A DNA stretch of 36,128 bases, from NCBI GenBank assembly GCA_023266875.1, contig JAHFOJ010000007.1, positions 1-36,128 on the forward strand. Direction: 5' to 3'. The DNA is from Candidatus Giovannonibacteria bacterium. GTDB taxonomy: Bacteria > Patescibacteriota > Minisyncoccia > JACPKW01 > UBA11713. The notes below the pieces were generated by a model that made no database searches, had not been told where the DNA came from, and saw only the letters and a list, made by a program, of their open reading frames with translations. Of this stretch, positions 23,743-32,203 are shown one piece after another (the first letter of the stretch is position 1; every line of letters begins with the position of its first letter). The position numbers and the translations under genes were made by a program.

Positions 23743-24138
23743 TTAAGCCGCATGACCGTGCTTTGCGAGAAGTATTTTTGCTTTCTCAACAACTTCATTC
23801 AGAGGCACGAAACCGAAATAAATAAATTCGTCTGCTCCAAGATCCAGCGCTTTTTTGTCGTCACCAGGGCGATTTAGATGCGAACTGACTATGATTGGCA
23901 ACTCGGCAGTCGGCGGAAATTTTTTTAATTCGCCTATCAGATTAAATCCGTTAATCATCGGCATGTCAATTCCAGTAATAATCAAATTCGGCTTCTCGCT
24001 TTTAATTTTTTCTAATCCTATCTGCCCATTTTCAGCCTCAAGAACCTCGAACCCCTCAGATCGAAATTTTTCGGCATACACCTGTCTCTTAAAACTGTTA
24101 TCGTCAACTATTATGATTTTACATTTCCTTTCAATCAC
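23743..24138 (-). CDS. CheY-like receiver-domain protein lacking the phospho-acceptor
   Basis: A 131-residue stand-alone receiver fold. The acidic pair is present (IIIVDDNS, D12-D13) and so is the switch serine (IIVSSH). The acceptor position reads LIITGIDMP: glycine 56 stands where aspartate is expected, with an aspartate two residues later. The conserved lysine is also missing (FIYFGFVPL). It is probably a phosphorylation-independent adaptor. The start is GTG at 24138, behind AAGGGGAG. No histidine kinase is nearby. Confidence 0.88.
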   Translation of the reverse strand: MIERKCKIIIVDDNSFKRQVYAEKFRSEGFEVLEAENGQIGLEKIKSEKPNLIITGIDMPMINGFNLIGELKKFPPTAELPIIVSSHLNRPGDDKKALDLGADEFIYFGFVPLNEVVEKAKILLAKHGHAA

Positions 24139-24143
24139 CGATC

Positions 24144-24599
24144 TTACTCCCCTTCATTTTTATTTTTTTTGAACGGCGCGTTTGTAAAAAACCATCTGAC
24201 GGTTTTAGTTCCAAAATAGGTTGCTAAAAAGAAAGTTAAGGCTAAAATCTGATTTACCGCAAAGAATGCGTTTATCGCTCCGAATTGTTTATAGGCATGT
24301 ATTGACTTATACTCAAATATCAAAAATGCCGCTGCTGAAATTAATGTATCAATTAATATCACAAATCTTTGTCTCGGCGTAACAAAGCCAGCAAGAAATG
24401 AAAGAGTCAGAATCGCCAAAATCGAAATAAATATCGGCTCATCAATCAAATCAGAAAAAAACGGCAGACTGCCCAACATAATCACGCCGCTTGTAATCAT
24501 AAGCATCCTAAGCGTATCACCGTAATAATGAGGCGCAAGAGATGGCGGGAGAATTATCTTCTCGCGAAGCTTGTCTGTTTCGTATGAAAACGACATCAT
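24144..24599 (-). CDS. Membrane protein of unknown function
   Basis: The 151-residue product has four hydrophobic segments (LRMLMITSGVIMLGSL, IFISILAILTLSFLAGFV, FVILIDTLISAAAFLIFEY, AFFAVNQILALTFFLATYF) and a basic C-terminal tail. No family is recognised. It lies 5 bp upstream of the degenerate receiver, probably co-transcribed. ATGATG gives two equivalent starts. Confidence 0.75.
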   Translation of the reverse strand: MMSFSYETDKLREKIILPPSLAPHYYGDTLRMLMITSGVIMLGSLPFFSDLIDEPIFISILAILTLSFLAGFVTPRQRFVILIDTLISAAAFLIFEYKSIHAYKQFGAINAFFAVNQILALTFFLATYFGTKTVRWFFTNAPFKKNKNEGE

Positions 24600-24672
24600 A
24601 TTATTGGTCGAATTAAACGATAAACCCAGACTACGCTAACTTACTCACATATTAGCATATTTCGAGCTCTTG

Positions 24673-24745
24673 CGTCCCTACCCCGACTCGAACGGGGATT
24701 TCAGCCTTCGGAGGGCTGTGCTCTGTCCAATTGAACTATAGGGAC
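24673..24745 (-). tRNA. tRNA-Arg (anticodon CCG)
   Basis: A minus-strand 73-nt cloverleaf. Acceptor GTCCCTA pairs with TAGGGAC, discriminator G. The anticodon stem CAGCC/GGCTG encloses CTCCGAA with anticodon CCG. The T-arm is CCCCG-TTCGAGT-CGGGG. CCA is not encoded. Confidence 0.95.
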
Positions 24746-24748
24746 AAA

Positions 24749-25237
24749 TTAAGTGTGCCTATCCGCGAGCACAAACGCTCCAAACGAATAGGGTTTGATC
24801 ACCGCTTCGAATCCATGCCCTTTGACCATGCCCACAACAGCGTCAATCAAATCTTTTGTCGGGCCGTTTAATCCTACGTCCAAGTGTACGGAAATTTTGC
24901 CGTCCCAAAAAAAGTCATCGCCCAAATATTCGCGAAGCCGCGACCTTAATTCCTGTGTAAAAGTAATAGAATACATGGTTTCTTTATAAATCCGGTCGCG
25001 AAGCGTTTTCATCGGAACTTCTTCCGAGCGCGTCCAATAATATCTTCCGCCGTTTCCAACGCGCAAAATGCCGACCGCCGTCACAAAACGCACCTCGGAG
25101 GCCGCTTTGGAATCGGTACCTACAACAATTTTATATTCCCGCTCGGGCTTTTCATTTATAAAGGAGACTAACTCAAAAACCAGCTCATCAAAAGTAATCG
25201 TGCGCGTATTTGAAAAAAATCGGACGCTTTCCGACAT
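24749..25237 (-). CDS. YkuK-like (DUF458) RNase H-fold protein
   Basis: The 162-residue product matches the DUF458/YkuK pattern: KIVVGTDSKA with a catalytic-type aspartate near the N-terminus, HLDVGLNGPTKDLIDAVVGM, and the C-terminal KPYSFGAFVLADRHT. The family has a predicted RNase H-like fold; its cellular role is poorly known. The ATG abuts the stop of the upstream exonuclease-WYL gene, suggesting a functional pair in nucleic-acid metabolism. Confidence 0.88.
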   Translation of the reverse strand: MSESVRFFSNTRTITFDELVFELVSFINEKPEREYKIVVGTDSKAASEVRFVTAVGILRVGNGGRYYWTRSEEVPMKTLRDRIYKETMYSITFTQELRSRLREYLGDDFFWDGKISVHLDVGLNGPTKDLIDAVVGMVKGHGFEAVIKPYSFGAFVLADRHT

Positions 25238-26047
25238 TTAGATAAGTCTCCCCTGCAAATCGGCTTCTGTGTTATAATTATTCAAAGTCAGCTTCGCTTT
25301 AAGAACGCGGTCAATTTTAAAAACTCTAAGCCCGCCTCGCAAATGGCAAAAGCCCTCGAATGAATCGGGCCCGATATCATATATATCCACGAGCCGCGTG
25401 TTGCGAAGCGTGTTGGAAGATTCTGCCGCGCGAGTTATGTAGTCAATTTCTACAGATTTTCGCGCGCTAAGCGCCTCATTCAAAACCTGTCTCACGTTCT
25501 GGGCTTCATCCATTCGCCATTTAACCGGAATAGAAATTTTATCCATTTGATCCCGTGAAAAAAAAGTTACATAACCGTTTTTCTTTCCAAATTCATAAAG
25601 ATCCCGAGTCAGGCGGACGTCATCTGTGCAATAATTTTTAATTTCATCAATTTTCCCCTCGCGAAACCACTTGATCGCATCAAGCCCATGCGCGGATTTT
25701 TTCGCGTTAATGGTAGTCTGGCATAAGTTGTCCAAGGATACCCTAAATCCGGCATTCGCGACAACCTCGTCCATCAAATCAAGAGTCGGCAAAGTTTTCG
25801 TATCAATCTTTACATATGGCGCAAGCACCGGATAGTCGAAATGTCTGATATTAAAACCTATAACTAAATTTGCCTCGCTAAGCATTTTTTCGAAGTGCCC
25901 TAGATCTTTTTCTTCAAAGGAAAAAAATTTGTCGCGGTTATAAGAATATGCCGAAAGAATAGAAACGCCGAGCAAATCAAATTTATCACGCCCTCCGACT
26001 TCAGCAAATTCTTTTTTGGTTTCTAGGTCAAAAACGATCGTGTCCAT
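25238..26047 (-). CDS. DnaQ/RNase H-like 3'-5' exonuclease fused to a WYL-like domain
   Basis: Residues 1-155 form a DEDD-type exonuclease fold: D7 and E9 (VFDLETK), D71 (FNIRHFDYP) and the YCTDDV motif at 139-144. Residues ~187-255 resemble a WYL domain: EIDYITR, then FEGFCHLRGGLRVFKIDRVL, the aromatic and arginine pattern used for nucleic-acid or nucleotide ligand sensing in defence and repair regulators. The fusion suggests a ligand-controlled nuclease. The gene is directly followed by the YkuK-like gene. The WYL assignment is by pattern only. Confidence 0.8.
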   Translation of the reverse strand: MDTIVFDLETKKEFAEVGGRDKFDLLGVSILSAYSYNRDKFFSFEEKDLGHFEKMLSEANLVIGFNIRHFDYPVLAPYVKIDTKTLPTLDLMDEVVANAGFRVSLDNLCQTTINAKKSAHGLDAIKWFREGKIDEIKNYCTDDVRLTRDLYEFGKKNGYVTFFSRDQMDKISIPVKWRMDEAQNVRQVLNEALSARKSVEIDYITRAAESSNTLRNTRLVDIYDIGPDSFEGFCHLRGGLRVFKIDRVLKAKLTLNNYNTEADLQGRLI

Positions 26048-26050
26048 AAA

Positions 26051-26461
26051 TTAAAAAGGAAGATCTATTGAATACGCGCCCGCGCCAAGAAAAATAAGCG
26101 AAAGCGCTATGGCTAGCAGCGCTAAATCAAATTCATAACCGTCCACAAATCCACGCTTATACTTAACTTTCCAAATAGCGACAAGCATATCTATCGAAAT
26201 CAAAATGGCGACGGGCTGGACAAAAAATCCTATCAAAAGCAGACTGCCGCCTCCAAATTCAACAAGACCCACAACCCAAACCCAAAACTTCGCCGGCTTA
26301 ATTCCAACCGATTCAAAAAAGGCAACGGTTTCAGGAAAATTCTTGAAAAGTTTTGGATAGCCGTGAGCTATAAATACAGCCGCCAATACAAGACGCAAAA
26401 TGAGGGGAGCAAATTCAGAATAATACAAAAGTAGAGGAAATAAATTGACCATTGCCTCCAT
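26051..26461 (-). CDS. DoxX family membrane protein
   Basis: The 136-residue product has four hydrophobic segments with the DoxX pattern: LILRLVLAAVFIAHGYPKLF, VVGLVEFGGGSLLLIGFFVQ and a C-terminal ALSLIFLGAGAYSID. The family includes membrane proteins linked to redox and oxidative-stress functions. It lies 3 bp upstream of the exonuclease-WYL gene. Confidence 0.88.
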   Translation of the reverse strand: MEAMVNLFPLLLYYSEFAPLILRLVLAAVFIAHGYPKLFKNFPETVAFFESVGIKPAKFWVWVVGLVEFGGGSLLLIGFFVQPVAILISIDMLVAIWKVKYKRGFVDGYEFDLALLAIALSLIFLGAGAYSIDLPF

Positions 26462-26476
26462 TATATATATTTAGGC

Positions 26477-26508
26477 AAAAAAAAGAAGGGCTTGGATAAT
26501 TCCCAAGC
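26477..26508 (-). terminator. Strong intrinsic terminator
   Basis: In transcription sense GGGCTTGG-GAATTAT-CCAAGCCC is followed by TTCTTTTTTTT. It ends the transcript of the 77-residue ORF at 26536-26769 and separates it from doxX. Confidence 0.9.
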
Positions 26509-26535
26509 CCGACTTATGTTCTCGTCGAGAGCTAG

Positions 26536-26769
26536 CTATTTATTCAGCTTGGTCAACCCAAGCCAAAAGCGATACCGCTTGCTTCTGGGTAATATGTGAG
26601 CGAAAGAGTCGTATATCTCTTCTTTTGTGATAGTCTTGTCATCTTTCGCCACACCTCTCAAAACCTTATTGGCTTTTGAGCTTCGCCCCAGTTCGCGAAC
26701 GATCGCCTTATTAGCCGCAACTCCGTTTTCAAAAAGCGATGCTTGCTCTCGATCACTTTTTAACTTCAT
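26536..26769 (-). CDS. Hypothetical small protein (77 aa)
   Basis: The product is soluble and basic, with VAKDDKTITKEEIYDSFAHI followed by LPRSKRYRFWLGLTKLNK. The ATG at 26769 has AAGGGGGA at good spacing and a strong terminator follows, so it is a free-standing gene. No family is recognised. Confidence 0.7.
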   Translation of the reverse strand: MKLKSDREQASLFENGVAANKAIVRELGRSSKANKVLRGVAKDDKTITKEEIYDSFAHILPRSKRYRFWLGLTKLNK

Positions 26770-26856
26770 GTCGATCCCCCTTAAATCTTGAATTCTTTAA
26801 TTATACCTCTTTCTATATATATTGTCAAACCGAATAAATAATGATATTATTAGCCA

Positions 26857-27774
26857 ATGCCTAACGAGAAAAAAAGTGCGAATGGTGGGGGCGGTGCTTT
26901 TTCCGGAGACGCTGGAATATTTTTGTTTTTAATAATCATTGCCGCGCTTGCGATATCCGTTAAAGGATCAAATCTTTCGCAAAAAAATGGGATTAATATT
27001 GGATCGCCCACTTCCGTCGGAACAGTTGAAGACAATATTTCAAAAAAAAATAAGCCGTCGAGTTTCTTGTCATCAAACAGCGCACCTAATTTCCAAAGCG
27101 GGCAATCAAGTGCTCAAACTGCTTCCGCACCGGAATCGAGTTTTATGATCTTTGAATCCAGCGCCAGAAACGCGGACCCAAACCAAGAATATATTGATAT
27201 ATACGCCGTCATAACAAACGGGAAACCCGTGCCAATGAGCAGCTGGACAGTTGAAAATTCAAAGGGAAATAAATTTATAATTGGCGGCGCGAGCTATCTC
27301 GCCCGCGCCGGAGAAATAACTTCCGAGTCAGGAATTTTACTCGCTCCGGGAGAAATACTCCATATTATAACCGGAAGTTCGCCTCTCGGGTTTAATTTTC
27401 GCACGAATATATGCACTGGATATTTCGACCAATTTCATAATTTTTATCCATCCCTTCGCGAAAATTGCCCGCGACCCGAAACTGAAAATTCGGCTCAAAA
27501 TCTGGACAATGTTTGCTATAATTTTTTGAAAAATTTCCCCAGATGCCGCACGCCAATTAATGTTGCGAACCAAACTACGCTTGACTGTCAAAATTACGTA
27601 AATCAAGAATTAAGCTACACAAAATGCGTGGATACTCATAGAAATGATAAGGATTTTTGGGGGAATGAGTGGTATCTGTATCTTGGCCGAACTTCAGAGA
27701 TTTGGAAATACGAAAGGGAAACCGTCACACTCCGCGACCAAGCCGGAAAAATCGTGGCTAGTTATTCGTATTAA
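26857..27774 (+). CDS. Lamin-tail-like (LTD) domain protein, membrane-anchored
   Basis: The 305-residue product has a glycine-rich start, one N-terminal hydrophobic helix (AGIFLFLIIIAALAISV) and a serine/glutamine-rich linker. The extracellular part has the LTD-like pattern: DPNQEYIDIYAVITNGKPVP, MSSWTVENSKGNKFIIGG and LLAPGEILHIITG. The C-terminal third has six cysteines (CYNFLKNFPRC, LDCQNYV, TKC) and could be disulfide-linked. It is probably displayed on the cell surface. Such proteins are common in CPR genomes. Confidence 0.75.
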   Translation: MPNEKKSANGGGGAFSGDAGIFLFLIIIAALAISVKGSNLSQKNGINIGSPTSVGTVEDNISKKNKPSSFLSSNSAPNFQSGQSSAQTASAPESSFMIFESSARNADPNQEYIDIYAVITNGKPVPMSSWTVENSKGNKFIIGGASYLARAGEITSESGILLAPGEILHIITGSSPLGFNFRTNICTGYFDQFHNFYPSLRENCPRPETENSAQNLDNVCYNFLKNFPRCRTPINVANQTTLDCQNYVNQELSYTKCVDTHRNDKDFWGNEWYLYLGRTSEIWKYERETVTLRDQAGKIVASYSY

Positions 27775-27811
27775 ACCCGCAAAAACTTTTTATAATTCCG
27801 ATTTATAAAAA

Positions 27812-27851
27812 AGAAAAACGAGCCATTCCGCAAAAGCGAAAAGGCTCGTTT
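27812..27851. terminator. Bidirectional terminator
   Basis: AAAACGAGCC pairs with GGCTCGTTTT around a short inner hairpin. On the minus strand it is followed by TCTTTTTT, so it ends leftward transcription from the methyltransferase side; on the plus strand it has TTTT and can serve the lamin-tail gene. The rest of the 27775-27899 gap shows nothing else. Confidence 0.75.
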
Positions 27852-27899
27852 TCAAAGAACCAAAGCTCAATCTAGGCTAAGCGACTAAGTGCCTAAGCA

Positions 27900-28082
27900 C
27901 TATTCGTCGCTGAAGCCGAAGAAAGCATTGTGGCCGAACCAGACATGCTCAAAGGAGCCGAGATAGAAGCTGAAATGGCCATTCGAGTTGACTCTCACGT
28001 GCGGGACCGGGTGGTAACCGTCCAGAAGCGGGAGTGTTTCTTTCTCATCGAAAGAAGCATACCAATAACTTCTTGGTAACAA
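27900..28082 (-). CDS. Possible small aromatic-rich protein (60 aa)
   Basis: It starts at TTG 28082, 11 nt after the methyltransferase stop, with AAGG upstream, and ends 49 nt before the minus-strand terminator. It reads LPRSYWYASFDEKETLPLLD and GHFSFYLGSFEHVWFGHN. No ATG is present and no family is recognised. The placement between coupled stop and terminator is the main support. Confidence 0.4.
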   Translation of the reverse strand: MLPRSYWYASFDEKETLPLLDGYHPVPHVRVNSNGHFSFYLGSFEHVWFGHNAFFGFSDE

Positions 28083-28093
28083 GAAACCTTATT

Positions 28094-28576
28094 TCAATGC
28101 TTTTTGGCCAGTTCAAACAGCGCTATCCCTGCGGCAACCGACACATTCAACGATTCTTTTTTGCCCAACATTTGGATTTGAATAATCTTATCGCATTTTT
28201 TGAGTATATCCGGTGAAAGTCCTGTCACTTCATTTCCCAAGATTAACGCTAGTGGAAAACGGGGCTTAAATTTCCGGTAATCAATTGCGCTCTTTGATTG
28301 TTCTAGCGCTATAATCCGAACTTTTTCTTTTCTAAGCCGCGCGATTAAAACTGCGATAGATCGCACTTTCTCGCGCGCAAGATATTTTTCAGCTCCGAGC
28401 GCGACTTTGGAAATTTTTTTACGATAATTTCCAAATTTGTCGGTCGGCGAAGGCGTGTAGCCAGTCAGATAAATTTTTGAGACTCCGGCGGCGTCCGCCG
28501 TGCGAAAAATCGAGCCGACATTATATAGGCTTCTTATATTATGGAGAATTAGAAATTTTTTGCGCCTCAAACCCAA
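28094..28576 (-). CDS. SpoU/TrmH family RNA 2'-O-methyltransferase
   Basis: SPOUT-fold, SAM-dependent methyltransferase. The 160-residue product has motif 1 NIRSLYNVGSIFRTADAAGV, motif 2 LALILGNEVTGLS and motif 3 IIQIQMLGKKESLNVSVAAG. It lacks an N-terminal substrate-binding domain, like TrmL-type enzymes; the target (tRNA or rRNA) cannot be fixed from sequence. The start appears to be TTG at 28576, 2 nt after the stop of the upstream gene. Confidence 0.9.
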   Translation of the reverse strand: MGLRRKKFLILHNIRSLYNVGSIFRTADAAGVSKIYLTGYTPSPTDKFGNYRKKISKVALGAEKYLAREKVRSIAVLIARLRKEKVRIIALEQSKSAIDYRKFKPRFPLALILGNEVTGLSPDILKKCDKIIQIQMLGKKESLNVSVAAGIALFELAKKH

Positions 28577-28578
28577 AA

Positions 28579-29529
28579 TTATTGCGCCTTGTTCAAAGGA
28601 GGGAAAAATGCCGGATCAATTGTGCGCTCAAAACAGACGCGCCCTTGGTCGTGATCCCAATTTTCAGTGCCATACGGGCCTGCGGGATAAGCAGATTTAG
28701 TCATAATTCTTGAGTTTTCCCCTCCGCGGCTCGGCTTTGAAAAATTTGCGCACAATTTAAAATTCAAATTTCCGGTTTTCTCATAAATATATTCGGCCTG
28801 ATTTTCAGGATCTTTTGGAGGAATAAAACCTGTAATGCTGTTTTTTAACTCCGAAAGATTTTGCGGTAATTTTTGTTTTGCCTGCCAGAAATTCACCACC
28901 TGTTCCTGAATATTCTGCAAATCAGACACACGCTCGTCGTCAAACCTGTATGCCCGCTCAAGCGCCGGCGAGCCAACGATGAAAAACCCGCCGACAATTG
29001 AAACCGCAACTGCGACAATTGAACCCCATGTAATTGCCGTCATAAACCAAGGCCTTGGTTCAGCGCCGCTCTTTCGGACATCCCAAAGATAATAGATAAA
29101 TACCGCGGCAGCGGTCAGAAGAACCGCGAGCACTTTGAGCAAAAAACGCGTCGTAAATTCTCCTTGCAGAAGATTATAAACAAGCGCAACTAAATCGCCG
29201 ATCATAATTAGCGCGGCGAGAAAAACAGTGAAGTAAATGAGCCAGCGTCGCGATTTCATCTCGCGTTTTTCTGGCACCTTGGCGTAGCCGCGATTCAAAA
29301 ACCATACCGACCAAGTGTAAACAGGAAAAACAACGATCAAAATAGAGATCGCCCAGCGAATTGAACTATAAACTCCCGAGATATAATAGTAATTCGATTC
29401 AAGCGGATCTGGCAGAAGGACATTCACATATTGGAATATAAGAGAAATAAAACTCCCCACCGCCACATAAAGAGTGATGATAGATAAGAGATGGAGAAAA
29501 ATATCTTTGGGTCCAGTTTTTTGTTCCAT
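28579..29529 (-). CDS. DUF5671-like multi-pass membrane protein
   Basis: The 316-residue product has about five hydrophobic helices in the first 200 residues, e.g. FLHLLSIITLYVAVGSFISL and WFLNRGYAKVPE in a loop, resembling the DUF5671 pattern. After the last helix (~165-190) follows a soluble C-terminal domain with LSELKNSITGFIPPKDPENQ, which looks like the small extracytoplasmic domains seen in pilin-like CPR proteins. Function is unknown. Confidence 0.75.
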   Translation of the reverse strand: MEQKTGPKDIFLHLLSIITLYVAVGSFISLIFQYVNVLLPDPLESNYYYISGVYSSIRWAISILIVVFPVYTWSVWFLNRGYAKVPEKREMKSRRWLIYFTVFLAALIMIGDLVALVYNLLQGEFTTRFLLKVLAVLLTAAAVFIYYLWDVRKSGAEPRPWFMTAITWGSIVAVAVSIVGGFFIVGSPALERAYRFDDERVSDLQNIQEQVVNFWQAKQKLPQNLSELKNSITGFIPPKDPENQAEYIYEKTGNLNFKLCANFSKPSRGGENSRIMTKSAYPAGPYGTENWDHDQGRVCFERTIDPAFFPPLNKAQ

Positions 29530-29530
29530 A

Positions 29531-30334
29531 TTATTTGATCTGATAGATTACATTCACATTAACAACAACTTCGTTCTCGCCTGTCGGGACCGCGGGAGGT
29601 GCAGCTTTGGTAGCCACATCTCCTCCCATACCATAGCCGTAAAAAATCGGCGGGGGCATCGCGCCTGATTCCGAAAATCCAACTACCTTGCCTAGGCGCA
29701 CGCCTAATTTTGAAGCAAGCTCTTCTGCTTTTTTCTTTGCATCTTCAATGGCCTTAGTTCTGGCTTGGGCTTGCGTTGCCATCGGATCTTCGGTGGTAAA
29801 CTCCAAATTGCCGACCTGGTTTGCTCCGGCCGTCGACGCATCAGTTATAATCGATCCGATTTTGGCGAGATCCCGAATTTTAACGTCGAGATTTTGCGAA
29901 ACCTGATATCCGCGAAGGCGCGATTTGCCTTCATTATAATCATATTGCGGATAAATAGAATAATTCGTGGTCTTAATATCTTTTTCTTCGACTCTGTTTT
30001 TCTTTAATGACTCAAAAATTTTATTGATGCGCTCGGTCGCATCGGTTTGGGCTTTTTCAACTGTGGCCGACTCAGTCATAACCGCAAGATTGATTTTCCC
30101 GATATCCGGCTTAACAAAAACTTTCCCCTCGCCTGTAATCGAAATAGTCGGAGAATTTAGATCGGTTTTCCCAAGATCGCGGATAACCTCGAGCGATTTT
30201 GTTGCAAGAAAAATCGCAAGCAAAACTCCTACAAGGACTACTATCTTTCTTTTTGTGTAATGCCCGTGACCGCAGGAACAAGATCCGTTACCCCCTAGAT
30301 TATTATCGCCTTTATCGCCTTCGTTTTTATACAT
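29531..30334 (-). CDS. SIMPL (DUF541) domain protein, exported
   Basis: The 267-residue product has one N-terminal hydrophobic helix (KIVVLVGVLLAIFLATKSLE) preceded by a Cys/His-rich stretch (GSCSCGHGHYTK). The SIMPL domain follows: SPTISITGEGKVFVKPDIGK, KDIKTTNYSIYPQYDYNEGK, RGYQVSQNLDVKI and AKKKAEELASKLGVRLGKVV. It is likely membrane-anchored outside the cell. It lies 1 bp from the DUF5671-like gene, so the two form an operon. Confidence 0.88.
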   Translation of the reverse strand: MYKNEGDKGDNNLGGNGSCSCGHGHYTKRKIVVLVGVLLAIFLATKSLEVIRDLGKTDLNSPTISITGEGKVFVKPDIGKINLAVMTESATVEKAQTDATERINKIFESLKKNRVEEKDIKTTNYSIYPQYDYNEGKSRLRGYQVSQNLDVKIRDLAKIGSIITDASTAGANQVGNLEFTTEDPMATQAQARTKAIEDAKKKAEELASKLGVRLGKVVGFSESGAMPPPIFYGYGMGGDVATKAAPPAVPTGENEVVVNVNVIYQIK

Positions 30335-30433
30335 ATTATTAAGATATCTTAGTTTATAAAGATATTGAGATCATATAGCTTCTAGGCTATTTTTTCAACT
30401 TTTTTAAGTTGAGCTCTTAAAGCAGCTAGAATT

Positions 30434-30461
30434 TTGACATTAGATGAAAATGAAGTAACAT
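30434..30461 (+). promoter_or_regulatory. Sigma-70-type promoter of guaA
   Basis: TTGACA (30434-30439) and TAACAT (30456-30461) are spaced by 16 bp, followed by a 27-nt leader with AAAGGAAC before the ATG. Upstream, TCAACTTTTTTAAGTTGA can fold into a hairpin. No purine riboswitch was recognised. Confidence 0.75.
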
Positions 30462-30494
30462 ACCTAAAATTCTTTACAAAGAAAGGAACTTAAA

Positions 30495-32030
30495 ATGAAT
30501 GGCGAGGCAAGACAAATACTCATCATCGACCTCGGAGGCCAATACGTTCTTCTGATAAACCGTGTATTACTTGAATTGGGCGTGCAACCAAAAATTCTTC
30601 CGCCAAACGAAGCCGGAGAATATCTCAAAAAAAATTCCGTGAAAGGCATTATAGCTTCTGGAGGCGCAGCCAGCGTGTCGGATCCGGACGCTCCGAAGAT
30701 TCCGGAAAATGTTTTCAGGTGCAAGGCGCCGGGGCTTTTTATCTGTTTGGGCGCCCAGCTTCTCACAAAACACTTCGGAGGAAAAATCGGACGCATCCGC
30801 GATAAAATAGAATACAGCCGGAGCATTTTAGAAGCCGACATCACATCTCCGCTTTTCGCCGGTTTGGCTATTTCGAGTGACGTCTGGACTAGCCATAGAG
30901 ACAGCATCTTGGAGGCACCTGGAGATTTTCGCGTAATCGGAAATAATCATGAAGGCGGGATTCAAGCCATAGAACACCAAAAAGAGTCTATTTGGGGACT
31001 GATTTTTCATCCGGAAGTCGAGCAAACAGAATTCGGTCACATGATCTTTCAGAACTTCTTAAGAATATGCGGCGCCGCGAAAGATTGGTCGCCCGGGGAC
31101 ACCATATCAACATTGCGGAAAGATATATCCGACCAAATTCCAAAAAATGCCGGTGCACTTCTCGCTCTATCCGGAGGGGTTGATTCAACTGTGGCTGCGG
31201 TAATAGCAAAGTCGGTGCTTGGAGATCGGCTAATTCCCATAACGCTCGACACAGGAGGTCTTCGTGAGGGCGAGTTAAAAGAAATAATTGAGACATCGAA
31301 TCTTATTGGGTGCCCAACACACGTACTTAAGTCAAGAGGCGCATTTCTTCGGGCGCTTGGGAATAAGATGGATCCGGAGAAAAAGCGGAAGGCCTTCCAA
31401 AGGACATATTTTTCTATCTCGGAAGCCTACGCCGGAACGTTAGACCCAAAGCCGAAGTTTTTAATTCAAGGCACGACAGTACCAGACGTGATCGAATCAG
31501 CCAGAGTTGGCGAGGCAGTCAAAATTACAACTCACCACAACGTCGGCGCCAAAACAAAGTTTAAGCTGATCGATCCTCTCCGAAATCTATTTAAACCGGA
31601 AGTTCGGGCGCTAGCCAGAATGCTTGACCTTCCGGAAGAAATTTGTGAGCGCGAACCATTTCCCGGACCCGGTGGATACTGCAGAATTTCATGGATGCCC
31701 GTGACAAAAGAACGGCTTGATGTTTGGCAGTGGGCTCAGGCGCAAGTTGACAAGATAATCTCGAGATCGCTCTCTCAAGGAGGGGTTTCGCAGAAGATGG
31801 CTAATCTCCTGCCGAAGGCCAGAGGAGTAAAAGGCGACGGACCTAGCTTCGGCTATTGCGTTTCAGTTCGGGTAGTTCTTACTTCCACATTCATGACAGC
31901 CAAAGGCGTAGAACTGCCGTCAGAAATCAAACGCGAAATCAGGCGCGAGCTTACAAAACACCCAGCGATTGGCGGAAATATATTTTTCAACGAGAGCGAC
32001 AAGCCACCTGCCAAAATCGAGCTTGAATAA
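30495..32030 (+). CDS. guaA: GMP synthase (glutamine-hydrolysing)
   Basis: Converts XMP to GMP. The class I glutamine amidotransferase domain (1-195) has DLGGQY, the nucleophile in LFICLGAQLL (common form GICYGMQ) and the HPE catalytic pair in IFHPEVEQTEFG. The ATP pyrophosphatase domain has the P-loop ALSGGVDSTVAAVIA, and the dimerisation domain has EREPFPGPGGYCRISWMPVT, where most homologues have RHPFPGPGL. The protein is full length at 511 residues but divergent at several motifs. It is monocistronic, with its own promoter and terminator. Confidence 0.94.
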   Translation: MNGEARQILIIDLGGQYVLLINRVLLELGVQPKILPPNEAGEYLKKNSVKGIIASGGAASVSDPDAPKIPENVFRCKAPGLFICLGAQLLTKHFGGKIGRIRDKIEYSRSILEADITSPLFAGLAISSDVWTSHRDSILEAPGDFRVIGNNHEGGIQAIEHQKESIWGLIFHPEVEQTEFGHMIFQNFLRICGAAKDWSPGDTISTLRKDISDQIPKNAGALLALSGGVDSTVAAVIAKSVLGDRLIPITLDTGGLREGELKEIIETSNLIGCPTHVLKSRGAFLRALGNKMDPEKKRKAFQRTYFSISEAYAGTLDPKPKFLIQGTTVPDVIESARVGEAVKITTHHNVGAKTKFKLIDPLRNLFKPEVRALARMLDLPEEICEREPFPGPGGYCRISWMPVTKERLDVWQWAQAQVDKIISRSLSQGGVSQKMANLLPKARGVKGDGPSFGYCVSVRVVLTSTFMTAKGVELPSEIKREIRRELTKHPAIGGNIFFNESDKPPAKIELE

Positions 32031-32070
32031 GTTCCGAGGTTCCATCTCAAAAAACATGAGATGCACAAAA

Positions 32071-32109
32071 GAAGCCCAGCCAGTTCGGTTGGGCTTCTCT
32101 CTTTTTTTC
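32071..32109 (+). terminator. Intrinsic terminator of guaA
   Basis: GAAGCCCAGCC pairs with GGTTGGGCTTC (11 bp with one G-T) and is followed by TCTCTTTTTTT. A smaller hairpin (CATCTCA/TGAGATG, 32043-32063) precedes it. Confidence 0.9.
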
Positions 32110-32162
32110 AGAAAAAAATTCAGAATTGCTAGTTATGATAAGGCATTTCTAAAACGCGAAGC

Positions 32163-32203
32163 CGGCCAACATCTAATATCATTATTCGATGTTGGCCGGC
32201 AAT
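32163..32203 (-). terminator. Long hairpin at the end of the one-TM gene
   Basis: Perfect 13-bp arms GCCGGCCAACATC and GATGTTGGCCGGC flank a 15-nt loop. The hairpin overlaps the last codons of the minus-strand gene 32182-32418. Only a weak T-run follows (TTCGCGTTTT), so it may be a terminator or an mRNA-stabilising end. Confidence 0.6.
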
